Below, in pieces: positions 49,101-55,700 of a stretch of 64,000 bases of DNA; position 1 is the stretch's first letter; each line of letters begins with the position of its first letter. Location of the stretch: the NCBI RefSeq assembly GCF_028476545.1, contig NW_026732286.1, forward strand, positions 1 through 64,000. The letters run 5' to 3'. Made by a program: the position numbers and the translations under genes. The notes beneath the pieces were generated by a model that was not told where the DNA came from, searched no databases, and saw nothing but the letters and a program-made list of their open reading frames with translations. Source of the DNA: Physella acuta (lineage: Eukaryota > Mollusca > Gastropoda > Physidae).

Positions 49101-52100
49101 ACATTTGAGGTCGCAAACAGCTAAGTGTTACATTACAATTTAAGTTTGGTTGCAATCCATGTGTTGAGTTGGCCTTAAGGTTGTGTTCAAATTCACTGAT
49201 TTCTTTTTTCTAAACATCATGCGCGTTTGATATTTTCGGGGACGCGGACTAAATTTTTCGGAGGGGGGGGGGGGGGACGGACGGACACTGGTAAAAGTAT
49301 TTTTTCTATATAAATTCCATCTCTTTTGGGGGGTGCGGGGGGGGGGGCGGTAGACTTTCTTCACCCCCCCCCCCCCCCAAAGAGTTTCCTAATCATCATG
49401 CGCACTTAATATTTTTGGGGAGGCGGACTAAATTTTCCGGGAGGGAGGGGGGGGGGGGAGTCGACACTGATCAAAGTATGTTTTCTATATAAATTTCATT
49501 TTCGTTCGGGGTGGGGGGGGGGGGCGGTAGACTCTCTTCACCACCCACCCCCCCCCCCCCTCCCCACCCTATCCCAGAGAGATTCCTGGAAGAAACTCTG
49601 CTTGACATCTTTTTCTAAACTCCAAAAAAAAAACCTCCAAAAAAGTACATTTGAAGTATTCCAACATGACCACCTGTTCAGGAGACATGCGCAGTTCTCG
49701 CTATGCGTATCCTCGCAAGCAAATTGTCCGCCCGTCAGTACACAAGATGGCGCCGGGCCGCAGATGGCGCAGCTATTTATCGAAAGCTCACGTGGAATGC
49801 TGTGTTCCCCTTTCATAATCCTGAGATGCTTTATTGAAAACATTGCGTAACGTTGAATGGGAGGGGGCGAGGGGGGGGGGGGGGGGGGGCGAGGGGGGGG
49901 GGGCGAGAAAAACCTGAAAGAGAGAGAGTGAAAGGAGAGAAGAAAGGACATCGATTTTTTTCGCCATGGGGGGTTTATCTTTGAAAAACAGTGAGGTAAT
50001 TTTTTAATGGGTGAAGGATGAAATGCCTCGAGTGCCGGAGTGAATGAAATCTTAGAGTGAGCGGCGTAGCGAGGGTTTTTTGAAGGCTGGAGATTCAAGT
50101 TTTAAATACCCGACATTCAACGCTTTGTTGTTTGTTTTTTGTGAAATATTACAGATGGCGAATTACTAACAATAGGTCAAGTGTGGAGCCAAGAGAGTGG
50201 CTCAAATATTCATCAGCGACTAATTGCAAAATATTTGTCGGTGGACGGTACATAATTAATGTCTTTGAGTGACCCTCATCAAAGTTAAGGCATTCAATAA
50301 GCAGAGAGCAATGATAATTAAGTATAGGGGTGGAGGGATGGGTTGGGAAATTCTGCAATTGGTAAGTTTACGCAAAGTACCCTTACAGTCCATGGGGCAA
50401 GTGAAGTAGAATTCACCTGATTTAGTGACCTCGGCATATAAAGGGATAGTGAGGTCAGCACTGTGCCCAGCCGCCTTTACTTTCCCTAATGTGAGTTAGG
50501 TACTCATCAGAGCTGGGTGGACTCAAGGACGTGCTACGGGATCCGAACTCGAGATTTTCAGCCGAACGCTCCCAATAGATATGTTTACTAGATGCCTTGT
50601 TGCAGTTTCATCAGCTATACGAGTCGGGTACAAAGAATAAGTTATTAAGTCAACACGGGATAAAACATTGGGCAGTTACTATTTGGAATACAATTGCCAA
50701 CACCACCCCACGTTCTATTTTTTCTATTTAAAATATTTTCGAAGGAAAAAATTGTCAAAAACGCGAAACGTCTGGACGCATAGTAAAGATTCCTTTTTAG
50801 ACATAGTAGACCATTGGGCAGATGAAGTAGAGTTCATGTTTCAAGACCTCGGCATATGAAGGGAAGGTGTGGTCAGCATTTTGCCCAGGCGCATTTATTT
50901 TCACAAACATGTGTTTGGTACCCATCAGAGCTGGGTGGAATAGCGACGTTTTACTGACTTGGACCCGGATTCGAACTTGTGACTTTCGGGTTAAGCAGAA
51001 TATTTTTATTCTCGTTAACTACAGGATAACTATGATGTTCAAAACTAGCCTACCATAATTAGTTGTTCGTCAGCCAGAGTTTCTTTGTCTCCTGCCAGAT
51101 TAGCCGCATCTGGATTTCAAAATAGAAAAAAAAAATTAGAGATGGATTGGGAAAACAAAACCAACAAAATTAGAGATGGATTGGGAAAACGAAACCAACA
51201 AAAATTATAGAATGATTGGGAAAATAAAACCAACAAAATTAGAATTGGATTGGGAAACAAAACCAACAAAATTAGAGATGGGTTGACACCAAAAAAAAAA
51301 ACCTTTCAAACACAACATAAAATTAGGTACAATTCAAAAACGTGTACAAAAGATTGTGTTTAATATTTTAATAACAGCAAACAATTCTCTGGCTGAGCAA
51401 TATAATATAAATTGAACTTTTATTTTCCCGTAAGAATACGATTAGGGTCAGAGTTAGTGTTTATGTATAGAGTTAGGATCAGGGTTAGGGTGGCAATACC
51501 AGTACACACAAAAATAACTTCAACAGGACTCGCCACTGTAATCAAATCCAAATTTTTTAAAGTGGTTTTAAAATATTTTAAAACATGTAAAAAGTTAAAA
51601 AGTAGAGTTCCCCTTTCCAAACCTGATATTCTATGAGGCAAGTGAAGTAGAATTCCCCTGTTTTTTGTGACTTCGGCATATGAAGAGATAGTGTGGTAAG
51701 CACTTGGGTACCCATCAGAGCCGGGTGGACTCAGTGACGGTCTACTGACTTGAACCCAGATTCGAGCCTGAGACTTATGGGTTAGCAGTCTAGCTCTCTA
51801 CCGCTTTTAAAAGCTCGTTATGAGAAGATAACGACTAACCAGTGAAAGAGATTCACACCAAGCGGTCAATGACCGGTCCCAAAACTCAGATTTTGACCCG
51901 ACTCGAACCAGATTTACGAATTTTTAAACTACCCCTTGACCACCTCTGAAGCTGCTGGGCACGAAAAATTACTAGTCGTGTCAAGCCGTTTTTATTTAAT
52001 CCTAACCCAAACTGGTTCAACTTAAAAATATCTATACTGGTCTACTCCGCTACTACTAATGGACACCATCTGGTACCTTCAAACGGAATTGTACTAAGAA

Positions 52101-52255
52101 CACCTTGTTTCCATTTTAGTTCAGTCTCCCTCAAAGCTTCATGTGATTATAATTAAGCTGAGCAGAGCAAATTGGTACCCCTAAACGGAAATGTACCATT
52201 TTGTACTCTTACCTCCCACGACGCTTCCCATGTCTAAAATAGCTTGTGAAGACAT
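24651..52255 (-). CDS. ARHGEF33: ARHGEF33-like Rho guanine nucleotide exchange factor, 15 coding exons, 2413 aa
   Basis: Exons in order: 52255-52213, 51109-51054, 48588-48424, 47795-47662, 45434-45328, 42710-42468, 41783-41512, 40994-40887, 40191-40099, 39860-39718, 38429-38316, 37828-37579, 36800-36535, 35652-34069, 28314-24651. All introns are GT-AG and every phase matches; the total is 7242 nt including the stop. Residues about 20-135 look coiled-coil, about 251-440 form a divergent DH (RhoGEF) domain opening AAKRQKAVQELADSERDY, and no PH domain is visible. The opening motif, the coiled-coil-plus-DH order and the lack of a PH domain match vertebrate ARHGEF33, which as I recall is under 900 residues. 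The remaining about 1950 residues are mostly disordered-looking, with one Cys/His cluster (1449-1521) and an SH3-ligand-like PLPPPR (981-986). DH proteins catalyse GDP-GTP exchange on Rho-family GTPases; activity here is inferred from family. Confidence 0.9.
28315..30830 (-). other. ARHGEF33: RhoGEF intron 14, proximal part: nothing found
   Basis: AT-rich intron sequence between exons 15 and 14. No open frame with family similarity or recognisable repeat. Confidence 0.6.
30840..31270. mobile_element. MITE-like element with GGGGTTGTCCATA ends, 431 bp
   Basis: The left end 'ggggttgtccatagatggca' and the reverse complement of the right end 'ggggtgttgttcataaatga' form imperfect inverted termini, each followed by a TCAC/TCATG word. 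It includes a 31-base C run at 31063-31093. I could not define target duplications. The superfamily is not recognised. Confidence 0.6.
32047..33737 (-). mobile_element. hAT DNA transposon remnant, 1691 bp, with decayed transposase
   Basis: The left terminus 'cagtggttcccaaccttttt' and the reverse complement of the right terminus 'catgggttcccaacctgggg' are hAT (Charlie/ZBED5-like) ends, each followed by GGCGACCCC/GTCGCGACCCC words. Perfect 8-bp target duplications 'aaatagac' flank it (32039-32046, 33738-33745). On the minus strand near 32841-33071 the frame reads KVKGKRFSSLMKG and CFIFGSKWGFQ, a decayed version of the 'CTDGA...G..GF...V' and following His-rich segment of ZBED-like hAT transposases. 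It is heavily frameshifted and internally deleted, so non-functional. It sits within intron 14 of the RhoGEF gene. Confidence 0.9.
33746..34068 (-). other. ARHGEF33: RhoGEF intron 14, distal part
   Basis: AT-rich; ends at the exon 14 donor. Nothing else is seen. Confidence 0.6.
34069..35652 (-). CDS. ARHGEF33: RhoGEF exon 14 (residues 665-1193)
   Basis: Acceptor 'tttttcag'. A 1584-nt exon of low-complexity tail: an acidic patch (DDADDEEDD), PLPPPR (981-986), which fits a class II SH3 ligand, and a basic amphipathic-looking end KKMHLKASIKNLFTKKK (1177-1193) that could bind acidic membrane lipids (inference). Donor GAA|GTAAGT; exit phase 2. Confidence 0.9.
35653..36285 (-). other. ARHGEF33: RhoGEF intron 13, part without features
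   Basis: AT-rich intron sequence; no supported element. Confidence 0.55.
36286..36520. repeat. About 37-40-bp minisatellite beside the exon 13 donor
   Basis: Six or so units of 'aagtttttctctaagcccaa' plus 'catctagtctactacac'. The array ends about 15 bp from the exon 13 donor. Confidence 0.9.
36535..36800 (-). CDS. ARHGEF33: RhoGEF exon 13 (residues 577-665)
   Basis: Acceptor 'cctctcccacag'. Encodes VKKRHLSPAGRTQSQDYLLG, a short poly-Gln (HSQQQQQYLHH) and a Pro-rich part. Of two possible donors only AG|GTCACA at 36535/36534 keeps phase with exon 14. A 37-bp array lies just beyond this donor. Confidence 0.8.
36801..37578 (-). other. ARHGEF33: RhoGEF intron 12
   Basis: AT-rich; no repeat or element that I can name. 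Confidence 0.55.
37579..37828 (-). CDS. ARHGEF33: RhoGEF exon 12 (residues 493-576)
   Basis: Acceptor 'aactttcag'. Encodes QVLPEWLDRPYGSHLHQSDD, then a Ser/Thr/Pro-rich region to RSYKHFK. Donor AAA|GTAAAT, phase 0. Confidence 0.85.
38316..38429 (-). CDS. ARHGEF33: RhoGEF exon 11 (residues 455-493)
   Basis: Encodes VNIDSGQMLSTRDSGVHSNS and onward to FSKTDH, a Ser/Thr-rich start of the tail. Donor CACAG|GTTTGT; exit phase 2. A 30-bp minisatellite begins about 30 bp upstream of the acceptor. Confidence 0.85.
38461..38905. repeat. 30-bp minisatellite beside the exon 11 acceptor, about 15 copies
   Basis: Unit: 'tgtatgtctttgacaatatg' plus 'tacagaatat'. Very homogeneous, with single-base variants and one 3-bp insertion near 38864. 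Degenerate units continue to about 39010. Because the unit is a multiple of three, long frames stay open on both strands; these are not genes. Confidence 0.95.
39600..39680. repeat. 22-bp repeat, about 4 copies
   Basis: Unit: 'gttagtattcgttaactttt' plus 'aa', ending about 40 bp from the exon 10 donor. Confidence 0.9.
39718..39860 (-). CDS. ARHGEF33: RhoGEF exon 10 (residues 408-455), DH end
   Basis: Encodes QVVRHTPPAHPDYPLLQTSL then QRLRGFVDQLNKDVSS. The HPDY-plus-LL pattern aligns with EHPDYYLLL of ARHGEF33 as I remember it. Donor CTCAG|GTAAGG; exit phase 2. Confidence 0.95.
40099..40191 (-). CDS. ARHGEF33: RhoGEF exon 9 (residues 377-407), DH conserved region 3
   Basis: Phase 0 at both ends. 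Encodes LIMAPVQHVPRFLLQLQ, the hallmark DH motif usually written P-x-Q-R-(I/V)-x-(R/K)-Y; here His replaces the usual Arg and Phe the usual Tyr. Confidence 0.95.
40310..40865. repeat. 26-bp minisatellite filling intron 8, about 20 copies
   Basis: Unit: 'ccacaccacataaccacact' plus 'aaatga', nearly identical throughout (one 'catcacat' variant near 40543). It occupies about four fifths of the 695-bp intron between exons 8 and 9 and stops about 20 bp from the exon 8 donor. Confidence 0.95.
40887..40994 (-). CDS. ARHGEF33: RhoGEF exon 8 (residues 341-376), DH
   Basis: Phase 0 at both ends. Encodes DSFLQLYQEYAEDLPTAVTC through SAEFKDFLK, the second conserved DH region (Y-x-x-Y, then a Cys-Leu-x-x helix). 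Donor CAAG|GTATGC, beside a 26-bp minisatellite. Confidence 0.95.
41362..41423 (-). repeat. Intronic copy of the exon 7 3' edge including its donor
   Basis: 'gacttacagcactatacgag' and the next about 40 bp repeat 41505-41562 with few changes. The copied donor GT is at 41371-41370. A weaker fragment of the same word lies at about 41480-41497. Confidence 0.9.
41512..41783 (-). CDS. ARHGEF33: RhoGEF exon 7 (residues 250-340), DH domain start
   Basis: Encodes AAKRQKAVQELADSERDY, the first conserved DH helix, then LFPPYLEQLYAEHCHICTGL and QERLVHWTYMGTIADLLARV. Donor GTGCT|GTAAGT, phase 0. The final about 60 bp and donor are copied in the following intron at 41362-41423. Confidence 0.95.
41850..42160. 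repeat. Degenerate 'ctctaaaaataaagattt' array in intron 6
   Basis: About twelve loose copies of a 20-28-bp AT-rich unit ('cctctaaaaataaagattc'). Confidence 0.8.
42468..42710 (-). CDS. ARHGEF33: RhoGEF exon 6 (residues 169-250)
   Basis: Acceptor 'cctatttcag'. Encodes the linker before the DH domain with Ser/Asp/Arg-rich sequence (VSSDDDVDLAVTSRR). Donor GCTG|GTAGTC; exit phase 1. The first bases of this exon plus its acceptor are duplicated upstream at 42773-42900. Confidence 0.9.
42773..42900 (-). repeat. Intronic copies of the exon 6 5' edge including its acceptor
   Basis: 42815-42891 repeats 42690-42765: 'ccacggcagtgacgtcattg' continues through the acceptor word 'tctgaaatagg' into about 50 bp of intron. 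A shorter third copy, 'tcattgtctgaaatagg', begins at about 42777. Acceptor AGs therefore occur at 42710/42711, about 42783/42784 and 42835/42836. Confidence 0.9.
43195..45060 (-). mobile_element. Ty3/Gypsy-type LTR retrotransposon fragment, broken
   Basis: Minus-strand frames give an RNase H region at about 44507-44971 (DRPIAFASRSLNQAEKNYSQ, then FTIFTDHKPLLGLFG) typical of Ty3/Gypsy pol, and an integrase C-terminal region at about 43850-44366. A probable LTR remnant follows at about 43195-43545; bounds are approximate. Most of gag and pol and the other LTR are not seen. It is an old, non-functional fossil with several breaks, inside intron 5 of the RhoGEF gene. Confidence 0.8.
45328..45434 (-). 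CDS. ARHGEF33: RhoGEF exon 5 (residues 133-169)
   Basis: Acceptor preceded by a T run ('ttttttgacag'). Encodes RELLEDLPAPPEEWNNKLSD and onward to AVPN. Donor AATG|GTATGA; exit phase 1. Confidence 0.85.
45944..46353 (+). mobile_element. Poly(A)-tailed retrocopy of a transcript 3' end, 410 bp
   Basis: A 14-bp direct repeat 'tacgaagtatagag' flanks the segment (45930-45943 and 46354-46367), as in LINE-mediated insertion. It ends in an AATAAA signal (near 46314) followed by a long A tract. It contains a 33-base T run near 46159-46192. No coding frame; the source gene is not recognised. Confidence 0.8.
46368..46960. other. Intron 4 repeat-like DNA with (CTGT)n
   Basis: Follows the retrocopy. 'tccgaagtatagaggactta' echoes the retrocopy target word, then come a CTGT/GTGT tract (46564-46608) and two related blocks around 'aacttgagtac' plus 'gaaatttcata' plus 'ccggaagt'. 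It looks like part of a dispersed repeat into which the retrocopy inserted; no ends found. Confidence 0.5.
47265..47650. repeat. 27-bp minisatellite beside the exon 4 donor, interrupted by a MITE
   Basis: Unit: 'gagccactaaaaagatgtga' plus 'aaatgtt', about ten copies, ending about 12 bp from the exon 4 donor. The array is split by the element at 47349-47499. Confidence 0.9.
47349..47499 (+). mobile_element. G-run MITE, hAT-type, about 151 bp, inside the 27-bp array
   Basis: Begins 'ctgtgttttttccagact' and ends 'gcatgaaagaaactctg'; two long G runs, an AT core and a C run lie between. The flanks are both from the array unit ('aaaaagaa'/'aaaaagat'), so exact target duplications are ambiguous. 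Confidence 0.8.
47662..47795 (-). CDS. ARHGEF33: RhoGEF exon 4 (residues 89-133)
   Basis: Acceptor 'ccctttcag'; coiled-coil continuation DQLSSLAQNVEQIQVQQRVI. Donor GAGAG|GTGTGT; exit phase 2, which makes Arg133 with the next exon. A 27-bp intronic array reaches to about 12 bp of this donor. Confidence 0.9.
47880..47945. repeat. T-rich tract
   Basis: Long T/TTTTG tract in intron 3 close to the exon 4 acceptor side; no other content. Confidence 0.9.
48080..48423 (-). repeat. Intronic repeats carrying copies of the exon 3 donor
   Basis: 48098-48142 is a diverged copy of the exon 3 end and donor (exonic 'ctttatgtaatgtata' versus 'ctttatgtgatgtatg', both followed by 'gatcgtcca'). 48272-48302 and 48341-48372 repeat the intronic side ('ctgacacaagcgg', 'catacacccacct'). 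On the gene strand each ends in a donor-like (C/A)AG-GTGGGTG or close variant. Confidence 0.85.
48424..48588 (-). CDS. ARHGEF33: RhoGEF exon 3 (residues 34-88), coiled coil
   Basis: Phase 0 at both ends. LQDMVLEMKKSFQAALQELG and a Gln-rich QLQQQQQKQLDDL stretch fit a coiled coil like that of ARHGEF33. The donor AAAG|GTGGGTG is the last member of an intronic series of similar donors. Confidence 0.9.
48589..49190 (-). other. ARHGEF33: RhoGEF intron 2, part without genes
   Basis: Contains an eroded tRNA-like/SINE fragment near 48690-48770 ('gcgtggtcgagcgatagaac') and a C run near 48937-48950. Nothing else is supported. Confidence 0.5.
49200..49600 (+). mobile_element. Two tandem G-run MITE copies
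   Basis: Two adjoining copies (about 49200-49380 and 49386-49600) share 'catcatgcgc', 'ggcggactaaatttt', 'tctatataaatt' and 'ggcggtagac' in order; the second ends 'ggaagaaactctg' at 49600. Each contains two or three long G runs and a C run on +. Confidence 0.8.
49740..49775. promoter_or_regulatory. Paired YY1-like motifs in intron 2
   Basis: 'caagatggcgccgggccgca' is followed at once by 'gatggcgcagc'. AAGATGGCG is the YY1 core. It is GC-rich within AT-rich intron DNA; an alternative promoter of the RhoGEF gene is conceivable but not shown. Confidence 0.3.
49860..50372 (-). other. ARHGEF33: RhoGEF intron 2, no feature beyond G runs
   Basis: Long G runs at about 49869-49912, then ordinary AT-rich sequence. 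Confidence 0.55.
50373..50585 (-). mobile_element. tRNA-derived SINE
   Basis: On +: 'ccatggggcaagtgaagtag', 'gacctcggcatataaaggga', 'ggtcagcactgtgcccagcc', 'gagctgggtggactcaagga', then an eroded B-box-like 'atccgaactcgag'. Confidence 0.85.
50805..51005 (-). mobile_element. tRNA-derived SINE
   Basis: Same family and orientation as 50373: 'gggcagatgaagtagagttc', 'gacctcggcatatgaaggga', 'acccatcagagctgggtgga', B-box 'ggattcgaac'. Confidence 0.85.
51054..51109 (-). CDS. ARHGEF33: RhoGEF exon 2 (residues 15-33)
   Basis: Acceptor 'aatccag' precedes; the split codon makes Asp15. Encodes DAANLAGDKETLADEQLIM and ends at ATG|GTAGGC in phase 0. A tandem array starts about 13 bp upstream of this acceptor. 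Confidence 0.8.
51123..51290. repeat. About 38-bp array beside the exon 2 acceptor
   Basis: Four units of 'attagagatggattgggaaa' plus 'acaaaaccaacaaa'. Starts about 13 bp from the exon 2 acceptor. Confidence 0.9.
51605..51810 (-). mobile_element. tRNA-derived SINE
   Basis: Same family: 'gaggcaagtgaagtagaatt', 'gacttcggcatatgaagaga', 'acccatcagagccgggtgga', B-box 'agattcgagcc', then 'gggttagcagtctagct' from the tRNA-like head. Confidence 0.85.
52070..52200. other. Repeated 'ggtaccnntaaacggaattgta' word in intron 1
   Basis: Two related copies near 52072 and 52172 in the short interval before exon 1; a third lies far away near 12748. Possibly scraps of one dispersed repeat; no ends found. Confidence 0.4.
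52213..52255 (-). CDS. ARHGEF33: RhoGEF exon 1 (residues 1-14)
   Basis: ATG at 52255-52253 begins MSSQAILDMGSVVG. An in-frame TAG at 52285-52283, ten codons upstream, supports this as the first coding exon. Donor is G|GTAAGAGT. Exit phase 1. Confidence 0.8.
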
Positions 52256-52570
52256 CCTTAAATGTAGCCTGTAGCCACATTGCTACATTCTTCGCCTATA
52301 ATTGTCAATCACTTCCCACGTAAAAACCTCCCCAAGAAAAAAGGGGGAGGGGGTGAGAAATAGTTTTTTTCCCGAAAATGGCAGTTGTTCGGTCGACGGA
52401 GGGCATTCTTCGCGCCGTAACGGCGGGGCGCGATGTTTACCTCGAGCTGTTTAAGGCAACAAAATATTGTGCTAAGTGTTAGAGATCTGCTCATGTCCGG
52501 TCAGCAAGCGAGGGCGACAAATGAGGGGGTGACAAACGAGGGGGCGACACGACGGAAACAAACGCCGTCA
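52256..52570 (-). promoter_or_regulatory. ARHGEF33: CpG-richer 5' flank of the RhoGEF gene
   Basis: Between the start codon and the satellite, CpG-bearing words cluster ('cggtcgacggagggcattc', 'ttcgcgccgtaacggcgggg') in a genome stretch otherwise poor in them. An in-frame stop at 52285-52283 lies in the presumed 5' UTR. No TATA box is obvious. The transcription start is not determinable here. Confidence 0.45.
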
Positions 52571-52619
52571 AGTTACTATAGTAGGCAAGATTTACAACCT
52601 ATTTTTTTAAATATGTTAT

Positions 52620-52760
52620 ACTGTGATGGTATGGCCAGCCCCATTTACAGCCGCCTTTGCTTACCCGCCATCCTAGTCAGGTACGACCTGATGCCAGAAC
52701 TGGCTGGAATCCACGGGCTTTAGACGAGATCCAAACTCGTGCCTTTCGGGTCAGGAATGG
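52620..52760 (-). mobile_element. tRNA-derived SINE, partial
   Basis: 'ctgtgatggtatggccagcc', 'gccgcctttgcttaccc', 'agtcaggtacgacctgatg' and 'gatccaaactcgtgcctttc' in family order, adjoining the left edge of the giant array. Confidence 0.7.
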
Positions 52761-52779
52761 TGCGAATTACACCCCTGGT

Positions 52780-55700
52780 CGTCAGTCATCAACCCAACCC
52801 TATCACCATCACCAACCATAACAACATCCCCAACCCTACCAACATCGCCAACCCTACCAACATCACCAACCCTACCAACATCCCCAACCCTACCAACATC
52901 CCCAACCCTACCAACATCCCCAGCTATACCAACCCTACCAACACCCCCAACCCTACCAACATCCCCAGCCCTACCAACATCCCTAACCCTACCAACATCC
53001 CCAACCCTACCAACATCCCCAACCCTACCAACATCACCAACCCTACCAACATCCCCAACACACCCAACCCTACCAACATCCCCAACCCTACCAACATCAC
53101 CAACATCCCCAACCCTACCAACATCCCCAACCCTACCAACATCCCCAACCCTACCAACATCCCCAACACACCCAACCCTACCAACATCCCCAACCCTACC
53201 AAACACCCAACCCTACCAACATCCCCCAACCCTACCAACATCCCCAACCCTACCAACACCCCCAACCCTACCAACCCTACCAACATCCCCAACCCTACCA
53301 ACATCCCCAACCCTACCAACATCCCCAACCCTACCAACATCCCCAACCCTACCACATCCCCAACCCTACCAACACCCCCAACCCTACCAACCCTACCAAC
53401 ATCCCCAACCCTACCAACATCCCCAACCCTACCAACATCCCCAACCCTACCAACCTACCCAGCTACCAACATCCCCCAACCCTACCAACATCCCCAACCC
53501 TACCAACATCCCCAACCCTACCAACATCCCCACCCTACCAACATCCCCAACCCTACCAACATCCCCAACCCCTACCAACCTACCCCAGCTACCAACATCC
53601 CCAACCCTACCAACATCCCCAACCCCTACCAACATCCCCAACCCTACCAACATCCCCAACCCTACCAACACCCCAACCCTACCAACATCCCCAACCCTAC
53701 CAACATCCCCAACCCTACCCAACATCCCCAACCCTACCAACCTCCCCAACCCTACCAACATCCCCAACCCTACCAACATCCCCAACCCTACCAACATCCC
53801 CAACCCGACCAACATCCCCAACCCTACCAACATCCCCAACCCTACCAACCATCCCCAACCTACCACCTCCCCAACCAACATCCCCAACCCTACCAACATC
53901 CCCAACCCTACCAACATCCCCAACCCTACCAACATCCCCAACCCTACCAACATCCCCAACCCTACCAACATCCCCAACCCTACCAACATCCCCAACCCTA
54001 CCAACATCCCCAACCCTACCAACCTACCCAGCTACCAACATCCCCCAACCCTACCAACATCCCCAACCCTACCAACATCCCCAACCCTACCAACATCCCC
54101 AACCCTACCAACATCCCCAACCCTACCAACCTCCCACCTACCAACATCCCCCAACCCTACCAACATCCCCAACCCTACCAACATCCCCAACCCTACCAAC
54201 ATCCCCAACCTACCAACATCCCCAACCCTACCAACATCCCCAACCCTACCAACATCCCCAACCCTACCAACATCCCCAACCCTACCAACATCCCCAACCC
54301 TACCAACATCCCCAACCCTACCAACATCCCCAACCCTACCAACATCCCCAACCCTACCAACATCCCAACCCTACCAACATCCCCAACCCTACCAACATCC
54401 CCAACCCTACCAACATCCCCAACCCTACCAACATCCCCAACCCTACCAACATCCCCAACCCTACCAACATCCCCAACCCTACCAACATCCCACCCTACCA
54501 ACATCCCAACCCTACCAACATCCCCAACCCTACCAACATCCCCAACCCTACCAACATCCCCAACCCTACCAACATCCCCAACCCTACCACCATCCCCAAC
54601 CCTACCAACATCCCCAACCCTACCCCAACCAACATCCCCAACCCTACCAACATCCCCCAACCCCTACCAACATCCCCAACCCTACCAACATCCCCAACCC
54701 TACCAACATCCCCAACCCTACCAACCCTACCAACATCCCCAACCCTACCAACATCCCCAACCCTACCAACATCCCCAACCCTACCAACATCCCCAACCCT
54801 ACCAACATCCCCAACCCTACCAACATCCCCAACCCTACCAACCTACCCAGCTACCAACATCCCCCAACCCTACCAACAATCCCCAACCCTACCAACATCC
54901 CCAACCCTACCAACCTACCCAGCTACCAACATCCCCAACCCTACCAAACATCCCAACCCTACCAACATCCCAACCCTACCAACATCCCCAACCCTACCAA
55001 CATCCCCAACCCTACCAACATCCCCAACCCTACCAACATCCCCAACCCTACCAACATCCCCAACCCTACCAACATCCCCAACCCTACCAACATCCCCAAC
55101 CCTACCAACCCTACCAACATCCCCAACCCTACCAACATCCCCAACCCTACCAACATCCCCAACCCTACCAACATCCCCAACCCTACCAACATCCCCAACC
55201 CTACCAACATCCCCAACCCTACCAACCTACCCAGCTACCAACATCCCCCAACCCTACCAACATCCCCAACCCTACCAACATCCCCAACCCTACCAACATC
55301 CCCAACCCTACCAACATCCCCAACCCTACCAACATCCCCAACCCTACCAACATCCCCAACCCTACCAACACCCCCAACCCTACCAACCCTACCAACATCC
55401 CCAACCCTACCAACATCCCCAACCCTACCAACATCCCAACCCTACCAACATCCCCAACCCTACCAACATCCCCCAACCCTACCAACATCCCAACCCTACC
55501 AACATCCCCAACCCTACCAACATCCCAACCCTACCAACATCCCCAACCCTACCAACATCACCAACCCTACTAACATCCCCAAACCTACCAACATCCCCAA
55601 CCCTACCAACATCCCCAACCCTACCAACATCCCCAGCCCTACCAACATCCCTAACCCTACCAACATCCCCAACCTCTGGACCCAACCCTACCAACATCCC

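Noticed and set aside
52739-55573. 944-residue open frame on + rich in PNPTNI/QPYQHP
   Set aside because: It is the 18-bp array read in frame; it changes reading register at each short unit, has no unique sequence of note, and similar frames exist on the other strand.
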